A stretch of DNA of 64,000 nt from VXYL01 sp965243175. GTDB taxonomy: Bacteria > Pseudomonadota > Gammaproteobacteria > Pseudomonadales > Azotimanducaceae. The stretch lies in the NCBI GenBank assembly GCA_965243175.1, contig OZ251532.1:1116001-1180000 (forward strand), written 5' to 3'. Shown here in pieces: positions 36,660 to 47,079 of the stretch; within the stretch, counting starts at the first letter, position 1; every line of letters starts with the position of its first letter. The notes beneath the pieces were generated by a model. That model worked only from the letters and a program-made list of their open reading frames with translations. It made no database searches and was not told where the DNA came from. The translations under genes and the position numbers were made by a program.

Positions 36660-38339
36660 TGGACTATGACAGAAACCCGCCTGATCGAGCGCTGGCTGCC
36701 AATCGCAGAGATCGGCGCTGAGAGCCTGCGGGAGCGGACGCCGATGACGCCGTTTCCGGCGCCGAACCGCCTGCACGTCTGGTGGGCGCGGCGGCCCTTG
36801 GTGGCGTCTCGGGCAGTGATTTTGGCGTCCTTGCTCCCGTCTGATGTGGACAGGGCGGCATTCCTTCACGCCATCGGCATCCACGGCGACCCGCTGGCGG
36901 CTCGTGCGACCCTTGACGAGGCGCGGCGTACCGGCGTGCGGGTGGACGATCCCTACGGCTACGAGCGGGCGTTTCGGTTCTCGCTGGGCGAGGCGGGGGC
37001 GGAATGGCTGGCGGAGCACGTCGGCGACATGGGAGGCATCGTGTGTCTCGACCCCACTGCAGGGGGAGGGAACATCCCGTTCGAGGCGACGCGGCTGGGT
37101 CTCTCGGTTGCCGCGAATGACCTGAACCCCGTGGCCGGACTGGTCATGGCCGCAACGGTTCAATGGCCCCTCATGCATGGCTCCGCTGGCGTGGCGACCG
37201 TCTTCGCGGAACTCGCGGAACGGCATCGGGGCGGAATTGAGCAACGGTTAACGGGCTGCTTCCCGCAATCGGCCTGTTCAGACCGTGTCGACATCACCTA
37301 CCTCTACGCCCGCACCATTGTCTGTCCCTACTGCGGCGGCGTGGTGCCGTTGTCGCCGAACTGGCGGTTGGCGCCGGGCGGGAAGGGCGTTCGGCTGGTG
37401 CCGCAGCTTGGCGGCGGGCCGGGGAGCCAAGGGCGGGTCTGCGGGTTCGAGATCGTCGAGCGGGCGGAGGAGCAGTCGGAAGGGACGGTGGCGCGTGGCG
37501 ACGGGCTGTGTCCGTATTCGGACTGCGAGCGGCAGATCGGCGGCGACCACATCAAGGCCGAGGCGCAGGCGGGGCGGATGGGGGATCAGCTCTACGCGGT
37601 GGTGTTCAAGGAGCGCGTCATCGTCGAGACGAAGACCGGGCGGAAGCGCGAGAAGTGGGTTCGCGGGTATCGGGCGCCACGGGCGGAGGACGACAACGGC
37701 GCGGAGATTTGGGTGCGGCTGGAGGGGAAGCTGCCGGAGTGGGAAGCGTTGGACATGATGCCCGGCGAGCGCATCCCGGAAGGCAACAAGACGATGGAGC
37801 CCAAGCGCTACGGCATGGCGGCGTGGCGCGATCTGTTCTCGGCGCGGCAGCTGCTCTGCCACGGCACGAGCGTGGAAGTGTTTCGGGAGATGCTCGAAGC
37901 GGACAGAGTCGCCGGCGAACTCACGGCAGTGCGGAAGGCGGCCTACGGCTACTTGGCGCTCGCCTTGGACAAGCTGCTCAACTACAACTCGCGCATGTCG
38001 GTCTGGATGCCGACACGCGAGGTGGTGGCGAACACGTTCAACCGGCACGACTTCGCGTTCTGCTGGTCGCACGCCGAGATGGCACCGCTGGTCACGGGTC
38101 TCGGCTACGACTGGGCGTTCACGCAGACCGCCAAGTGCATCAAGGAACTCGTCGAACTCCTGAACCCGAAGGGCAAGCGCGGGGACATCTTCGACCAAGC
38201 GCCCGACAAGCCGGAACCGCCGCCCGTCACCATCACCTGCAAGTCCGCGGACAGCCTCGACCACATCCAGAACGCCAGCATCGACGCCGTGGTGATGGAC
38301 CCACCCTACTACGACAACGTCATGTACGCCGAACTCTCG

Positions 38340-38348
38340 GACTTCTTC
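38340..38348 (+). repeat. Left copy of the 9-bp target duplication
   Basis: GACTTCTTC at 38340-38348, immediately outside the left inverted repeat, is repeated at 40057-40065 just outside the right one. It codes for Asp-Phe-Phe of the split methyltransferase. The intact pair supports a single, fairly recent insertion. Confidence 0.9.
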
Positions 38349-40056
38349 GGGTGTGCGACAGATCGTAGGTCAGTGGTTGCTCACCAAGTCCATTCTCAAG
38401 CGGCGAGTGCGGCGACGCGGTCGTTCCAGTAGTCGTCGAGCTGGCCTCCGATGCGCGCGCAGCGGAGCCAGAGGACGGGGTTGGCGCCGGCCACGGTCCA
38501 GCGCATTCCGGGGCCTTTCGCGCGCTGGCCGACGACGTTCTTGCAGCCCGCCTCGATGACGCCGGAACCGATCGGCAGGCCGCTGGCGAGGTATTCGTCG
38601 TAGCGCATGCGGTCGCGCCGGGCGCCGAGGTACGCGACCGCGCGGCGGCACTCCTCGGCTTCGCCGCCGCGCTTGCGCAGGTCGTCCAGGGCGTCGTCGA
38701 CGCGGCCCGCCTTGAGCATCGCGCACAGCTTCTTCGCCCACGCCTCGGCGAGGTCGCCGTCGCCGTGGCGGGCGCGCGCCGCCGCCCACAGGTACTCCGC
38801 CGCGTGGTAGTAGTCGACGATCCTCTCGGCGTCCGGGAACCAGTCGTCGAACACCCGCCGGATCCACTCCGCGCCGTCGCCGACGCACACGTCGACGTCG
38901 CCCGGCCCGCAGCCCGCCGCCGCCAGTTCGCGCAGCAGCCGCCGCTCGAACGGCGACTCCCGGCCGGGCGTCTCCGCCGCGCTCTCGATCGCCGCGAACA
39001 GCACCGCCGCGCCCTCCACCATGCGCGGGCGGCCCTCGGCGTCCGTCTCGGACACCCACAGCGCGCCCACCTTCGCCTCGCGCGTGCCAGCCCGTCCGCC
39101 GTCCTTGCCGGAACGCCCCTCGGTCTCGCTCGGCAGCGCCGGAACGCCCGTGCCGTCCACCGCGCAGCACAGCTTCCGCCCCGGCTTCGACGCCTCCCGC
39201 GCCAGCGAGGCCCCGTCGCCGTCGCCTCCCCCTTCCGACCGCCACGCCTCCAGATCGTCGCCCACCGCCCGCGTCGTCCGCTCCACCCGCTTCGCGCCGA
39301 AGTTCAGCCCCGACAGCTCGCGCAGCAACTCGTCCGCCCCCGCGTAGCTGCACTGCGAACCCGCCAGGCTCGCCAGACGCCGCGCCGACGGCGTCATCGA
39401 ACCCTCGACGCCCAGCCGCCGCGCCCGCGGGCGAACGCTGCGCCCGCACTCCCGGCACCCGCGCCGCGCCATCTCCACCCGCACGCTCCCCAGCACCGTC
39501 TCCACGCGCACCTCGTCGACCCGCAGCAGCCGCGTCCGACCGCCGCACGCCGGGCACGCGCACGGCGCCGCGTCGTCCTTCCCGTACGCCAGCTCCAGCC
39601 CTTGCCGCGCCAACTCCTGCATGTCCGCGCGCAGCCGCATGTCCAGCAGCGCCGCATCCCTCGAACCGGACCCGCAGCGCGCCATCTCGAACCGCGCCAA
39701 ACGCGCCGTCGCCGCCACCAGCTCCCGCCGCAGCCCCGCGCCTTCACCCTCTTCGCGCTTGCGTTCCTCTTCCAACTCCTCGACAGTCCCTGTCGCCATG
39801 GCGGGTCTCCTTCCCCTGGCTCGTTTCGCAAAAACGCCAAGAGTACGAGACCCGCCTTGGCTCAACCCCCTCGACCGCCGACCTCCGCGCCAGAACGGCC
39901 CGGGCGCGGCGACCACCGACGACGGCGGCTTCAGCCACGGCGCGCTCTGAACGGCATCGGGCGCCAATCCGTCCTCCGCAACGGCCGCGTCGCTCGACTC
40001 GCCGCCCGAGATCGGACCCAGTGAGCAACCACTGACCTACGATTTGTCGCACACCC
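38349..40056 (-). mobile_element. ISKra4-type insertion sequence (1708 bp)
   Basis: A complete element: terminal inverted repeats of 36 bp (38349-38384 and 40021-40056) begin with GGGTGTGCGACA and differ at a single base; a 9-bp target duplication flanks them. One transposase gene is inside on the minus strand. The element has inserted in the DUF1156 methyltransferase gene. Intact ends and an open transposase suggest it could still move. Confidence 0.92.
38396..39799 (-). CDS. ISKra4-family transposase
   Basis: 467-residue transposase. It has a two-cysteine zinc-finger (CACPACGGRTRLLRV, then GCRECGRS), an acidic-rich middle (AVDGTGVPALP and VGDGAEWIRRVFDDWFP with candidate catalytic Asps), IVDYYHAAEYLW, and the family-typical GLPIGSGVIEAGCKNVVGQR and GPGMRWTVAGANPVLWLR at the end. 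The ATG at 39799 is chosen for its AAGGAGA ribosome binding site; upstream in-frame codons reach near the right end but look non-coding. GC is even higher than in the flanks. Confidence 0.92.
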   Translation of the reverse strand: MATGTVEELEEERKREEGEGAGLRRELVAATARLARFEMARCGSGSRDAALLDMRLRADMQELARQGLELAYGKDDAAPCACPACGGRTRLLRVDEVRVETVLGSVRVEMARRGCRECGRSVRPRARRLGVEGSMTPSARRLASLAGSQCSYAGADELLRELSGLNFGAKRVERTTRAVGDDLEAWRSEGGGDGDGASLAREASKPGRKLCCAVDGTGVPALPSETEGRSGKDGGRAGTREAKVGALWVSETDAEGRPRMVEGAAVLFAAIESAAETPGRESPFERRLLRELAAAGCGPGDVDVCVGDGAEWIRRVFDDWFPDAERIVDYYHAAEYLWAAARARHGDGDLAEAWAKKLCAMLKAGRVDDALDDLRKRGGEAEECRRAVAYLGARRDRMRYDEYLASGLPIGSGVIEAGCKNVVGQRAKGPGMRWTVAGANPVLWLRCARIGGQLDDYWNDRVAALAA

Positions 40057-40065
40057 GACTTCTTC
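40057..40065 (+). repeat. Right copy of the 9-bp target duplication
   Basis: GACTTCTTC, identical to 38340-38348, adjoins the right inverted repeat at 40056. The methyltransferase frame resumes from here with YVWLK. Confidence 0.9.
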
Positions 40066-41423
40066 TACGTCTGGCTCAAGCGCACCGCCGGCCACGTCTT
40101 CCCCGAACTCTTCACCCGCCAGCTCACGGACAAGGACAACGAAGCCGTCGCCAACCCGGCGCGGTTCGCCGGCGAGAAGGGCGCCCGCGCACTGGCCGGG
40201 CGCGACTACCAGGAGCGCATGGCGGCGATCTTCGCCGAGTGCCGGCGGGTGCTTAAAGCCAACGGCATCATGACGCTGATGTTCACGCACAAGGCCACCG
40301 GCGCGTGGGATGCGCTCACCAAGGGGCTGATGGAGGCGGGCTTCGTCATCACCGCGTCCTGGCCCATCAACACCGAGGCGGGCGGCAGCCTGCACATCCG
40401 CGACAAGGCGGCGGCCAACAGCACCGTGTTCCTCGCCTGCCGCCCTCGTCCCCGCGTCGAAGCAAGCGAAGTGCGCGATGCGCCCGTCGTCTACTGGGAG
40501 GACGTTGAACCCCGCGTCGCCGAAGCCGTGCGTACGCGGGTGGCGGAGTTCCAGCAGGCGGGCATCGCCGGGGTGGACCTGTACCTCGCCTCCTTCGGGC
40601 CCGCGCTCGAGGAGTTCTCGCGCAACTGGCCGCTCACCCGCGGCACGCCGAGGGAGCGTCCGCCGGCGAAGCTGATGCGCCAGCTGTCGATTCTCGAAGA
40701 CGAGTGGGATCCCTACGCCGCCACGCCCGAGGACGCGCTGGACGCCGCCCGCCGCGAAGTGAAGCGCTGGCGCCTCGAGCAGCTCACGCACAGGAAGGCG
40801 CAGGGGGATCTGGACGCCGTCACCGCGTTCTTCGTGCTGGCGTGGGATGCGTTCAAGGCGCCCGTGTTCGCCTACGACGAAGCGCTGCGCCTGGCCCGCG
40901 CCGTGGGCGTGGACATGGACGGTCAGGTGGCGAAACGGCTGGGCGAGAAGCGCGGCAGCGACTTCCGGCTGTGGGACAGCGTCACGCGGGCGGCGAAGGG
41001 CGGCCTGGGGCCGGTGGACGGCAGCCGCGGGATGGTCGACGCGCTGCACCACGCCGCGAACGTCTCCCGCACCCGCTCGCTGGCCGCGGCGCGGGATCTG
41101 CTGGCGGAGACCGGCCTGGACAAGGACGCGCGCCTGTTCCGGGCGTTCGAGGCGGCGCTGGAAGTGCTGCCGGTGTCGCGCCGCTTCACGGGCGTGGATC
41201 TGCAAAGCGAAGTCGCCGCGTCCAGCAGCGACTTCGAGGCGCTGTTCGATCTTTCGCGGCTGGCCTACAAGGACGAAGTGGACGAACCCAAGCGGTTCGA
41301 GCAGATGGAACTGCGGCTGGACGACGCGAAAACGGATGATGCGAAGTAAGCGGAGCTTGCTCGGTTTGGAACCGCGCGAATGCAACGCGAAGCACGCGGC
41401 AGCGCCTCGCGGAACGTGCCACA

Positions 41424-43016
41424 ATGCCTCCCATGCGCTTCTTCAACACCGAGGGCCCGGTTCGCCCGGACGACCACTACGCCATCCCGCCCTTGGCGCG
41501 CGGCAACACGGGCGAGATCCTCCGCCTGATACAAGACAAGCGCTACTTCGTCCTGCACGCGCCGCGGCAGACGGGCAAGACCTCCGCCCTCATCGCGCTG
41601 CGCGACCTGCTGAACAGCGGCGAGGTCGGCGAGTTCCGCTGCGTGAACGTGAACGTGGAGGTCGGCCAAGTTGCGCGGGACAACGTGGAGGAAGGCATGC
41701 GCGCCATCCTCAGCAGTTTGGCCATGAGCGCGGAGTTGGTTGGCGACGATTCTGTCGAGGATATCTGGCCGGACCTGCTGGCCAAGGCGGGGCCCCACAA
41801 CGCCCTGAGGCGGACGCTTGCCCGCTGGTGCATGGCCAACCCGGTGCCGTTGGTGCTCTTGGTGGATGAAATCGATTCACTCGTAGGCGACACGCTGCTC
41901 TCGGTGCTGCGCCAACTGCGCGCCGGTTACGAAAATCGCCCGAGAGGTTTCCCGCACAGCATCGTGCTCTGCGGCGTCCGGGACATAAGGGACTACCGCA
42001 TTCGCTCGAGCACCGGCGAGATGATCGCCGGCGGCAGCCCGTTCAACGTCGCTGCCAAGTCGCTGCGCTTGGGCGACTTCAGCAAGGCGGAGACCTATGC
42101 GCTGATCCAACAGCACAAGGATGAAACCGACCAGCCGTTCACCTCGGCGGCGCGCAAGGCGGTGTGGAAGCAAACCCGAGGCCAGCCGTGGCTGGTGAAC
42201 GCGCTCTGCGCCGGCGCGTGCTTCGACAACGAGGCGGGGCGGGATCGGTCGTACGCCATTGATAGGGAGGACATCTTTGTTGCGCGGGAGGAACTCATCC
42301 TCTCGCGTCGCACACATCTGGACCAGTTGGCGCACAAGCTGGAGGAGGAGCGCGTGCGGCGGGTTGTCGAACCGATTCTGAGCGGCGGCGAGGCGCACCA
42401 TGAGGTTCGAGATTTGGAGTATGTGCGGGACTTGGGCCTGATCGACTCCGGCCATCCGCCGCGCATAGCGAACCCCATCTACGCCGAGGTGGTGCCCCGC
42501 GAGCTGGGCTACATCTTGCAAAGCGGCCTCGACCAACAAACCGCGTGGTATGTGGACGACGCCGGCGCACTCGACATGCACAAGCTGCTAACGGCGTTCG
42601 CCACGTTTTTCAGCGAGCACGCGGAGCACTGGCTGGCGCGCTTCGAGAACTACCGCGAAGCCGCGCCGCAACTCATCCTGCAGGCGTATCTGCAACGCGT
42701 CGTGAACAGCGGCGGCCGCATCGAACGGGAGTACGGCCTAGGGCGCGGGCGAACCGACCTGCTGGTGCTGTGGCCGCAGCCTTCGGACCTGTGGCAGCGG
42801 TTCGTGATCGAGTGCAAGGTGCTGCGCAGTTCGGACCGCAAGAGCCTGGAAGGAACCATCGAACGCGGTTTGGAACAGACGCTCGGCTACATGAAGAAAT
42901 GCCGCGCCGCGGAAGGCCATCTGGTGCTGTTCGACCGCCGCGAAGAAGCGCAAGGCAAGACGCCCGGCCAAGACGAAGCGCAAAGCACCGACCAGATCTC
43001 CGTCTGGACGATGTAG
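41424..43016 (+). CDS. AAA-like ATPase with C-terminal PD-(D/E)XK domain
   Basis: 530-residue protein of the AAA-like/ATPase type that is common in bacterial islands. P-loop HAPRQTGKTSALI (about 51-60), Walker B PLVLLVDEIDSL, then a helical region. The C-terminal part has GRGRTDLLVLWP and RFVIECKVL, the Asp and E-x-K of a restriction-like nuclease. It follows the split methyltransferase by 74 bases and seems the right edge of the island. It differs in the N-terminal type from the ATPase-nuclease at 28765 but has the same overall plan. The second ATG (41433) is an alternative start. Confidence 0.75.
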   Translation: MPPMRFFNTEGPVRPDDHYAIPPLARGNTGEILRLIQDKRYFVLHAPRQTGKTSALIALRDLLNSGEVGEFRCVNVNVEVGQVARDNVEEGMRAILSSLAMSAELVGDDSVEDIWPDLLAKAGPHNALRRTLARWCMANPVPLVLLVDEIDSLVGDTLLSVLRQLRAGYENRPRGFPHSIVLCGVRDIRDYRIRSSTGEMIAGGSPFNVAAKSLRLGDFSKAETYALIQQHKDETDQPFTSAARKAVWKQTRGQPWLVNALCAGACFDNEAGRDRSYAIDREDIFVAREELILSRRTHLDQLAHKLEEERVRRVVEPILSGGEAHHEVRDLEYVRDLGLIDSGHPPRIANPIYAEVVPRELGYILQSGLDQQTAWYVDDAGALDMHKLLTAFATFFSEHAEHWLARFENYREAAPQLILQAYLQRVVNSGGRIEREYGLGRGRTDLLVLWPQPSDLWQRFVIECKVLRSSDRKSLEGTIERGLEQTLGYMKKCRAAEGHLVLFDRREEAQGKTPGQDEAQSTDQISVWTM

Positions 43017-43079
43017 CGTCGGCGGCTTGGCGACGATGCCGCGCAACCGAACCTGGCAAACTGCGCTACGCGCCGAGCG

Positions 43080-44603
43080 ATGACAGCCAGCAAGCCGCAC
43101 ATCGTCATCTTCAATCCCGACCAGTGGCGCGGCGACGCTCTGGGGCACCTCGGCCATCCCGCCGTGCAGACGCCTAATCTGGATGCCTTGGTTGCGGAGC
43201 AGGCCGTCTCGTTCCGCCATGCCTTCGTTCAAGCCACGGTCTGCACACCGAGTCGGTGTTCGTTCATGACTGGCTGGTATCCGCATGTGCGCGGGCACCG
43301 GACGATGCATCACATGCTGAACTCGAATCTGGGCGAGCCGAATCTGTTGCAGGTGTTGCGGGAGAACGGGTACTTCGTCTGGTGGGGCGGCAAGAACGAT
43401 CTGGTTCCTGGGCAGCTTGGCTTCGAGGAACACTGCGACGTGTACTTTCGGCCAACGCGGGAGGACTATCGGCGGTGGGGGGAAGAGCCGCACGTCGGCT
43501 CCCACGGGGGCGATCTCGGCTGGCGAGGGGCGCCGGATGGCGACAACTTCTACAGCTTCTTCAAGGGGCGGCTGGAAACGCTCGCTGGCGGCAAGTGGTT
43601 CGATGGCGATTGGGCGATGGTCTACGGGGCCATCGATTTCCTGAGGCGCTACGACGGCGAGCAGCCGCTGTGCCTGTTTCTGCCGCTCGGCTATCCGCAT
43701 CCACCGTACTGCGTGGAAGAACCGTGGTACTCGCTCACCGATAGAAGCGCCGTGCCGCCGCGCCATCGCTACGAGACCTGGGACGACAAGCCGAGCCTGT
43801 TGGCGGGAATCCGCGACGGCCAAGGTCTCACCGGGTGGAGCGAGGAGCGCTGGCGGGAACTGCGCGCCACCTACTACGGCATGTGCAGCCGCGTCGATCA
43901 CCAGTTCGGCCTGCTGGTGGCGGCGCTGCGGCAACAGGGCTTCTACGACGATGCCGCGCTGTTCGTGTTCTCCGACCACGGCGACTTCACCGGCGACTAC
44001 GGCTTGGTGGAGAAGACCCAGAACACCTTTCAGGACTGTCTGAGCCGCGTGCCGTTCATCGTCAAGCCGCCGGCGACGACTCCGGCAACGCCGGGCGTGC
44101 GCGATCAGTTGGTGGAACTGGTGGACTTGGCCGCCACCGTCTACGACCTGGCCGACGTGGATTGCGGCTACTGGCACTTCGGACGCAGCCTCGTCCCTCT
44201 CCTTGGCGACGCCGAGACCGCTCATCGAGACGCCGTGTTCTGCGAAGGCGGCCGGCTGCGCGGCGAAGCGCAGGCCAGCGAGCGCGAGAGCCTTTCCGCT
44301 GGCACTGCTCTGGGCCTGTACGCGCCCCGCATCGCCTTGCAGGTGCAGGAAGCGACGCGCGGCCCGCTCCCCCACACCAAGGCGGCGATGTGCCGAACGG
44401 CGCGCCACAAGTACGTTCGCCGCGCCTTCGAGACGGACGAGTTCTACGACTTGACCGAAGACCCCGGCGAAACCCGCAACCTGATCGCGAGCCCCGCCTG
44501 CCAAGAGCAGGTGCAGGCGCTGCGCGAACGGCTGCTCGCCTGGTACATGGAGACCTGCGACGTGGTGCCGCTCGGCACCGACCAGCGCAACTTCGCCCGC
44601 TAG
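43080..44603 (+). CDS. Type I (formylglycine) sulfatase
   Basis: 507-residue arylsulfatase/choline-sulfatase-like enzyme. The C-x-P-S-R motif is ATVCTPSRCSFMTGWYPHVR (Cys55 would become formylglycine). The metal-binding start is NPDQWRGDALGH, and FVFSDHGDFTGDYGLVEK supplies further ligands. There is no signal peptide, so it seems cytoplasmic, typical for choline- or aliphatic-sulfate hydrolases or phosphonate-type relatives. ATG at 43080. It does not belong to the island on the left or to groESL on the right; regulation is not visible. Confidence 0.85.
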   Translation: MTASKPHIVIFNPDQWRGDALGHLGHPAVQTPNLDALVAEQAVSFRHAFVQATVCTPSRCSFMTGWYPHVRGHRTMHHMLNSNLGEPNLLQVLRENGYFVWWGGKNDLVPGQLGFEEHCDVYFRPTREDYRRWGEEPHVGSHGGDLGWRGAPDGDNFYSFFKGRLETLAGGKWFDGDWAMVYGAIDFLRRYDGEQPLCLFLPLGYPHPPYCVEEPWYSLTDRSAVPPRHRYETWDDKPSLLAGIRDGQGLTGWSEERWRELRATYYGMCSRVDHQFGLLVAALRQQGFYDDAALFVFSDHGDFTGDYGLVEKTQNTFQDCLSRVPFIVKPPATTPATPGVRDQLVELVDLAATVYDLADVDCGYWHFGRSLVPLLGDAETAHRDAVFCEGGRLRGEAQASERESLSAGTALGLYAPRIALQVQEATRGPLPHTKAAMCRTARHKYVRRAFETDEFYDLTEDPGETRNLIASPACQEQVQALRERLLAWYMETCDVVPLGTDQRNFAR

Positions 44604-44625
44604 CCGAAAGCGCGCCGTCAAGGGG

Positions 44626-44653
44626 TTGCATAACCGGAATCCGCCCCTATTAT
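44626..44653 (+). promoter_or_regulatory. groES: Candidate groESL promoter
   Basis: TTGCAT at 44626-44631 and TATTAT at 44648-44653, spaced 16 bases, lie just before the CIRCE operator. The arrangement, with the operator beginning 15 bases after the -10, fits HrcA repression of a vegetative promoter. Confidence 0.55.
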
Positions 44654-44668
44654 TACTGCGCCTCGCGG

Positions 44669-44695
44669 CTAGCACTCTCGCTGCGAGAGTGCTAA
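44669..44695 (+). promoter_or_regulatory. CIRCE element (HrcA operator)
   Basis: TAGCACTC, nine spacer bases and GAGTGCTA, matching the CIRCE consensus TTAGCACTC-N9-GAGTGCTAA at all but the first base. This is the binding site of the heat-shock repressor HrcA, and it sits upstream of groES. It indicates that groESL is HrcA-controlled. Confidence 0.93.
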
Positions 44696-44777
44696 TGGTG
44701 GGTTTCGGGTTGCTCCGCGGTTCGTGGCGCGGCGCGGAATCAACATTGAAAACAGGCATTTGGGAGGAAAATCTGGA

Positions 44778-45068
44778 ATGAACATCCGACCTCTGCACGA
44801 TCGGGTGGTCGTGCGCCGCATCGAGGAGGACGCGATGTCCGCGGGCGGCATCGTGTTGCCCGACACCGCCTCGGAGAAGCCCTCGCAGGGCGAGATCCTC
44901 GCGGTCGGACCGGGCAAGAAGGACGACGACGGCAACCGGCAGGCGCCGGATGTCGGCGTTGGCGACAAGATCATCTTTGGCCAATACGCCGGCAGCACGG
45001 TGAAGATCGACGGCGAGGAGCTCCTGATCCTCTCCGAGAACGAGATCTTCGGCGTGCTCGAAGGCTGA
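44778..45068 (+). CDS. groES: Co-chaperonin GroES
   Basis: 96-residue heptameric cap of the GroEL folding chamber. MNIRPLHDRVVVRRIEE opens the protein, SAGGIVLPDTASEKPSQGEI is the mobile loop region, and ILSENEIFGVLEG ends it. The ATG at 44778 has GGGAGGAAA ahead. groEL follows after 30 bases. Expression is under the CIRCE operator. Confidence 0.97.
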   Translation: MNIRPLHDRVVVRRIEEDAMSAGGIVLPDTASEKPSQGEILAVGPGKKDDDGNRQAPDVGVGDKIIFGQYAGSTVKIDGEELLILSENEIFGVLEG

Positions 45069-45098
45069 TTGGCGGCATCCTAAGGAGGAAGCAAGAGA

Positions 45099-46739
<1,641 letters not shown>

Positions 46740-46807
46740 CCACTCCCGCAGAGGCGCCGCCGGCGAACCTGTCGGCAGCGCTCTCCGCACCGGCAAATGC
46801 CAAAGAG

Positions 46808-46832
46808 AACCCCGCCTTGCGCGGGGTTTTTT
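46808..46832 (+). terminator. Rho-independent terminator of groESL
   Basis: AACCCCGC paired with GCGGGGTT around a CTTGC loop, followed directly by six Ts. Placed 69 bases after the groEL stop. A textbook intrinsic terminator. Confidence 0.93.
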
Positions 46833-46891
46833 CGTTTGGGGACCGATCTCGAGATCGCGGCGTGTACGACAAATCCTTGGTGACTGACCCT

Positions 46892-46920
46892 GGGAACGCG
46901 GGCGTCCCCGCCCGCATGCA
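46892..46920. repeat. Dispersed GC-rich palindromic repeat, copy 1
   Basis: Core CGCGGGCGTCCCCGCCCGCA, an imperfect palindrome. The reverse complement of 51201-51223 is nearly identical, so the two are members of a dispersed REP-like family in opposite orientation and both lie between genes. Confidence 0.55.
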
Positions 46921-46986
46921 GACGAGACGCCTGCGCTCCCAGCTTGCGACCCTTCCACGTCGCCTTTCCCAGCCGACCAAAATCGC

Positions 46987-47024
46987 GCCCATCGTCGAAT
47001 GGTCACGACTATTCGACGATGGGC
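46987..47024 (-). terminator. Hairpin after the YejA-like gene
   Basis: A perfect 14-bp inverted repeat (46987-47000 with 47011-47024) around a 10-base loop. On the minus strand it lies 56 bases after the stop of the solute-binding protein gene and is followed by GCGATTTTGG, so it may terminate that transcript. Confidence 0.6.
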
Positions 47025-47079
47025 AAGAGAATGGTCGGAACACGATGTGCGCTTCCCCTGAACGAGACCAGCGCTCGTC

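Larger units (their letters stand above)
36666..41349 (+). pseudogene. DUF1156 adenine-specific DNA methyltransferase, split by an insertion sequence
   Basis: When the insertion at 38349-40056 and one copy of its 9-bp duplication are removed, a single open frame of about 988 residues is restored. Part one (36666-38348) has the N-terminal DUF1156 motif LIERWLPIAEIGAESLRERT, motif I DPTAGGGNIPFEATRLG (Asp129) and the catalytic DPPYYDNVMYAELSDFF (Asp545-Tyr548). Part two (from 40066) continues YVWLKRTAGHVFPELF and goes to 41349. This family methylates adenines in BREX-like and related defence systems and partners with DUF499 ATPases, such as the one at 25193. The break is right after the DPPY motif, so the present protein should be inactive. 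The truncated frame reads on into the insertion until 38432. Confidence 0.85.
46833..47079. other. Intergenic stretch between groEL and the YejA-like gene
   Basis: About 250 bases between convergent genes. It holds a dispersed GC-rich palindrome (46892-46920) and a second hairpin (46987-47024), annotated separately. No gene is seen. Confidence 0.6.

Noticed and set aside
43080..44603. Sulfatase as part of the defence island
   Set aside because: It has a full formylglycine sulfatase pattern, normal composition and no defence-type linkage.
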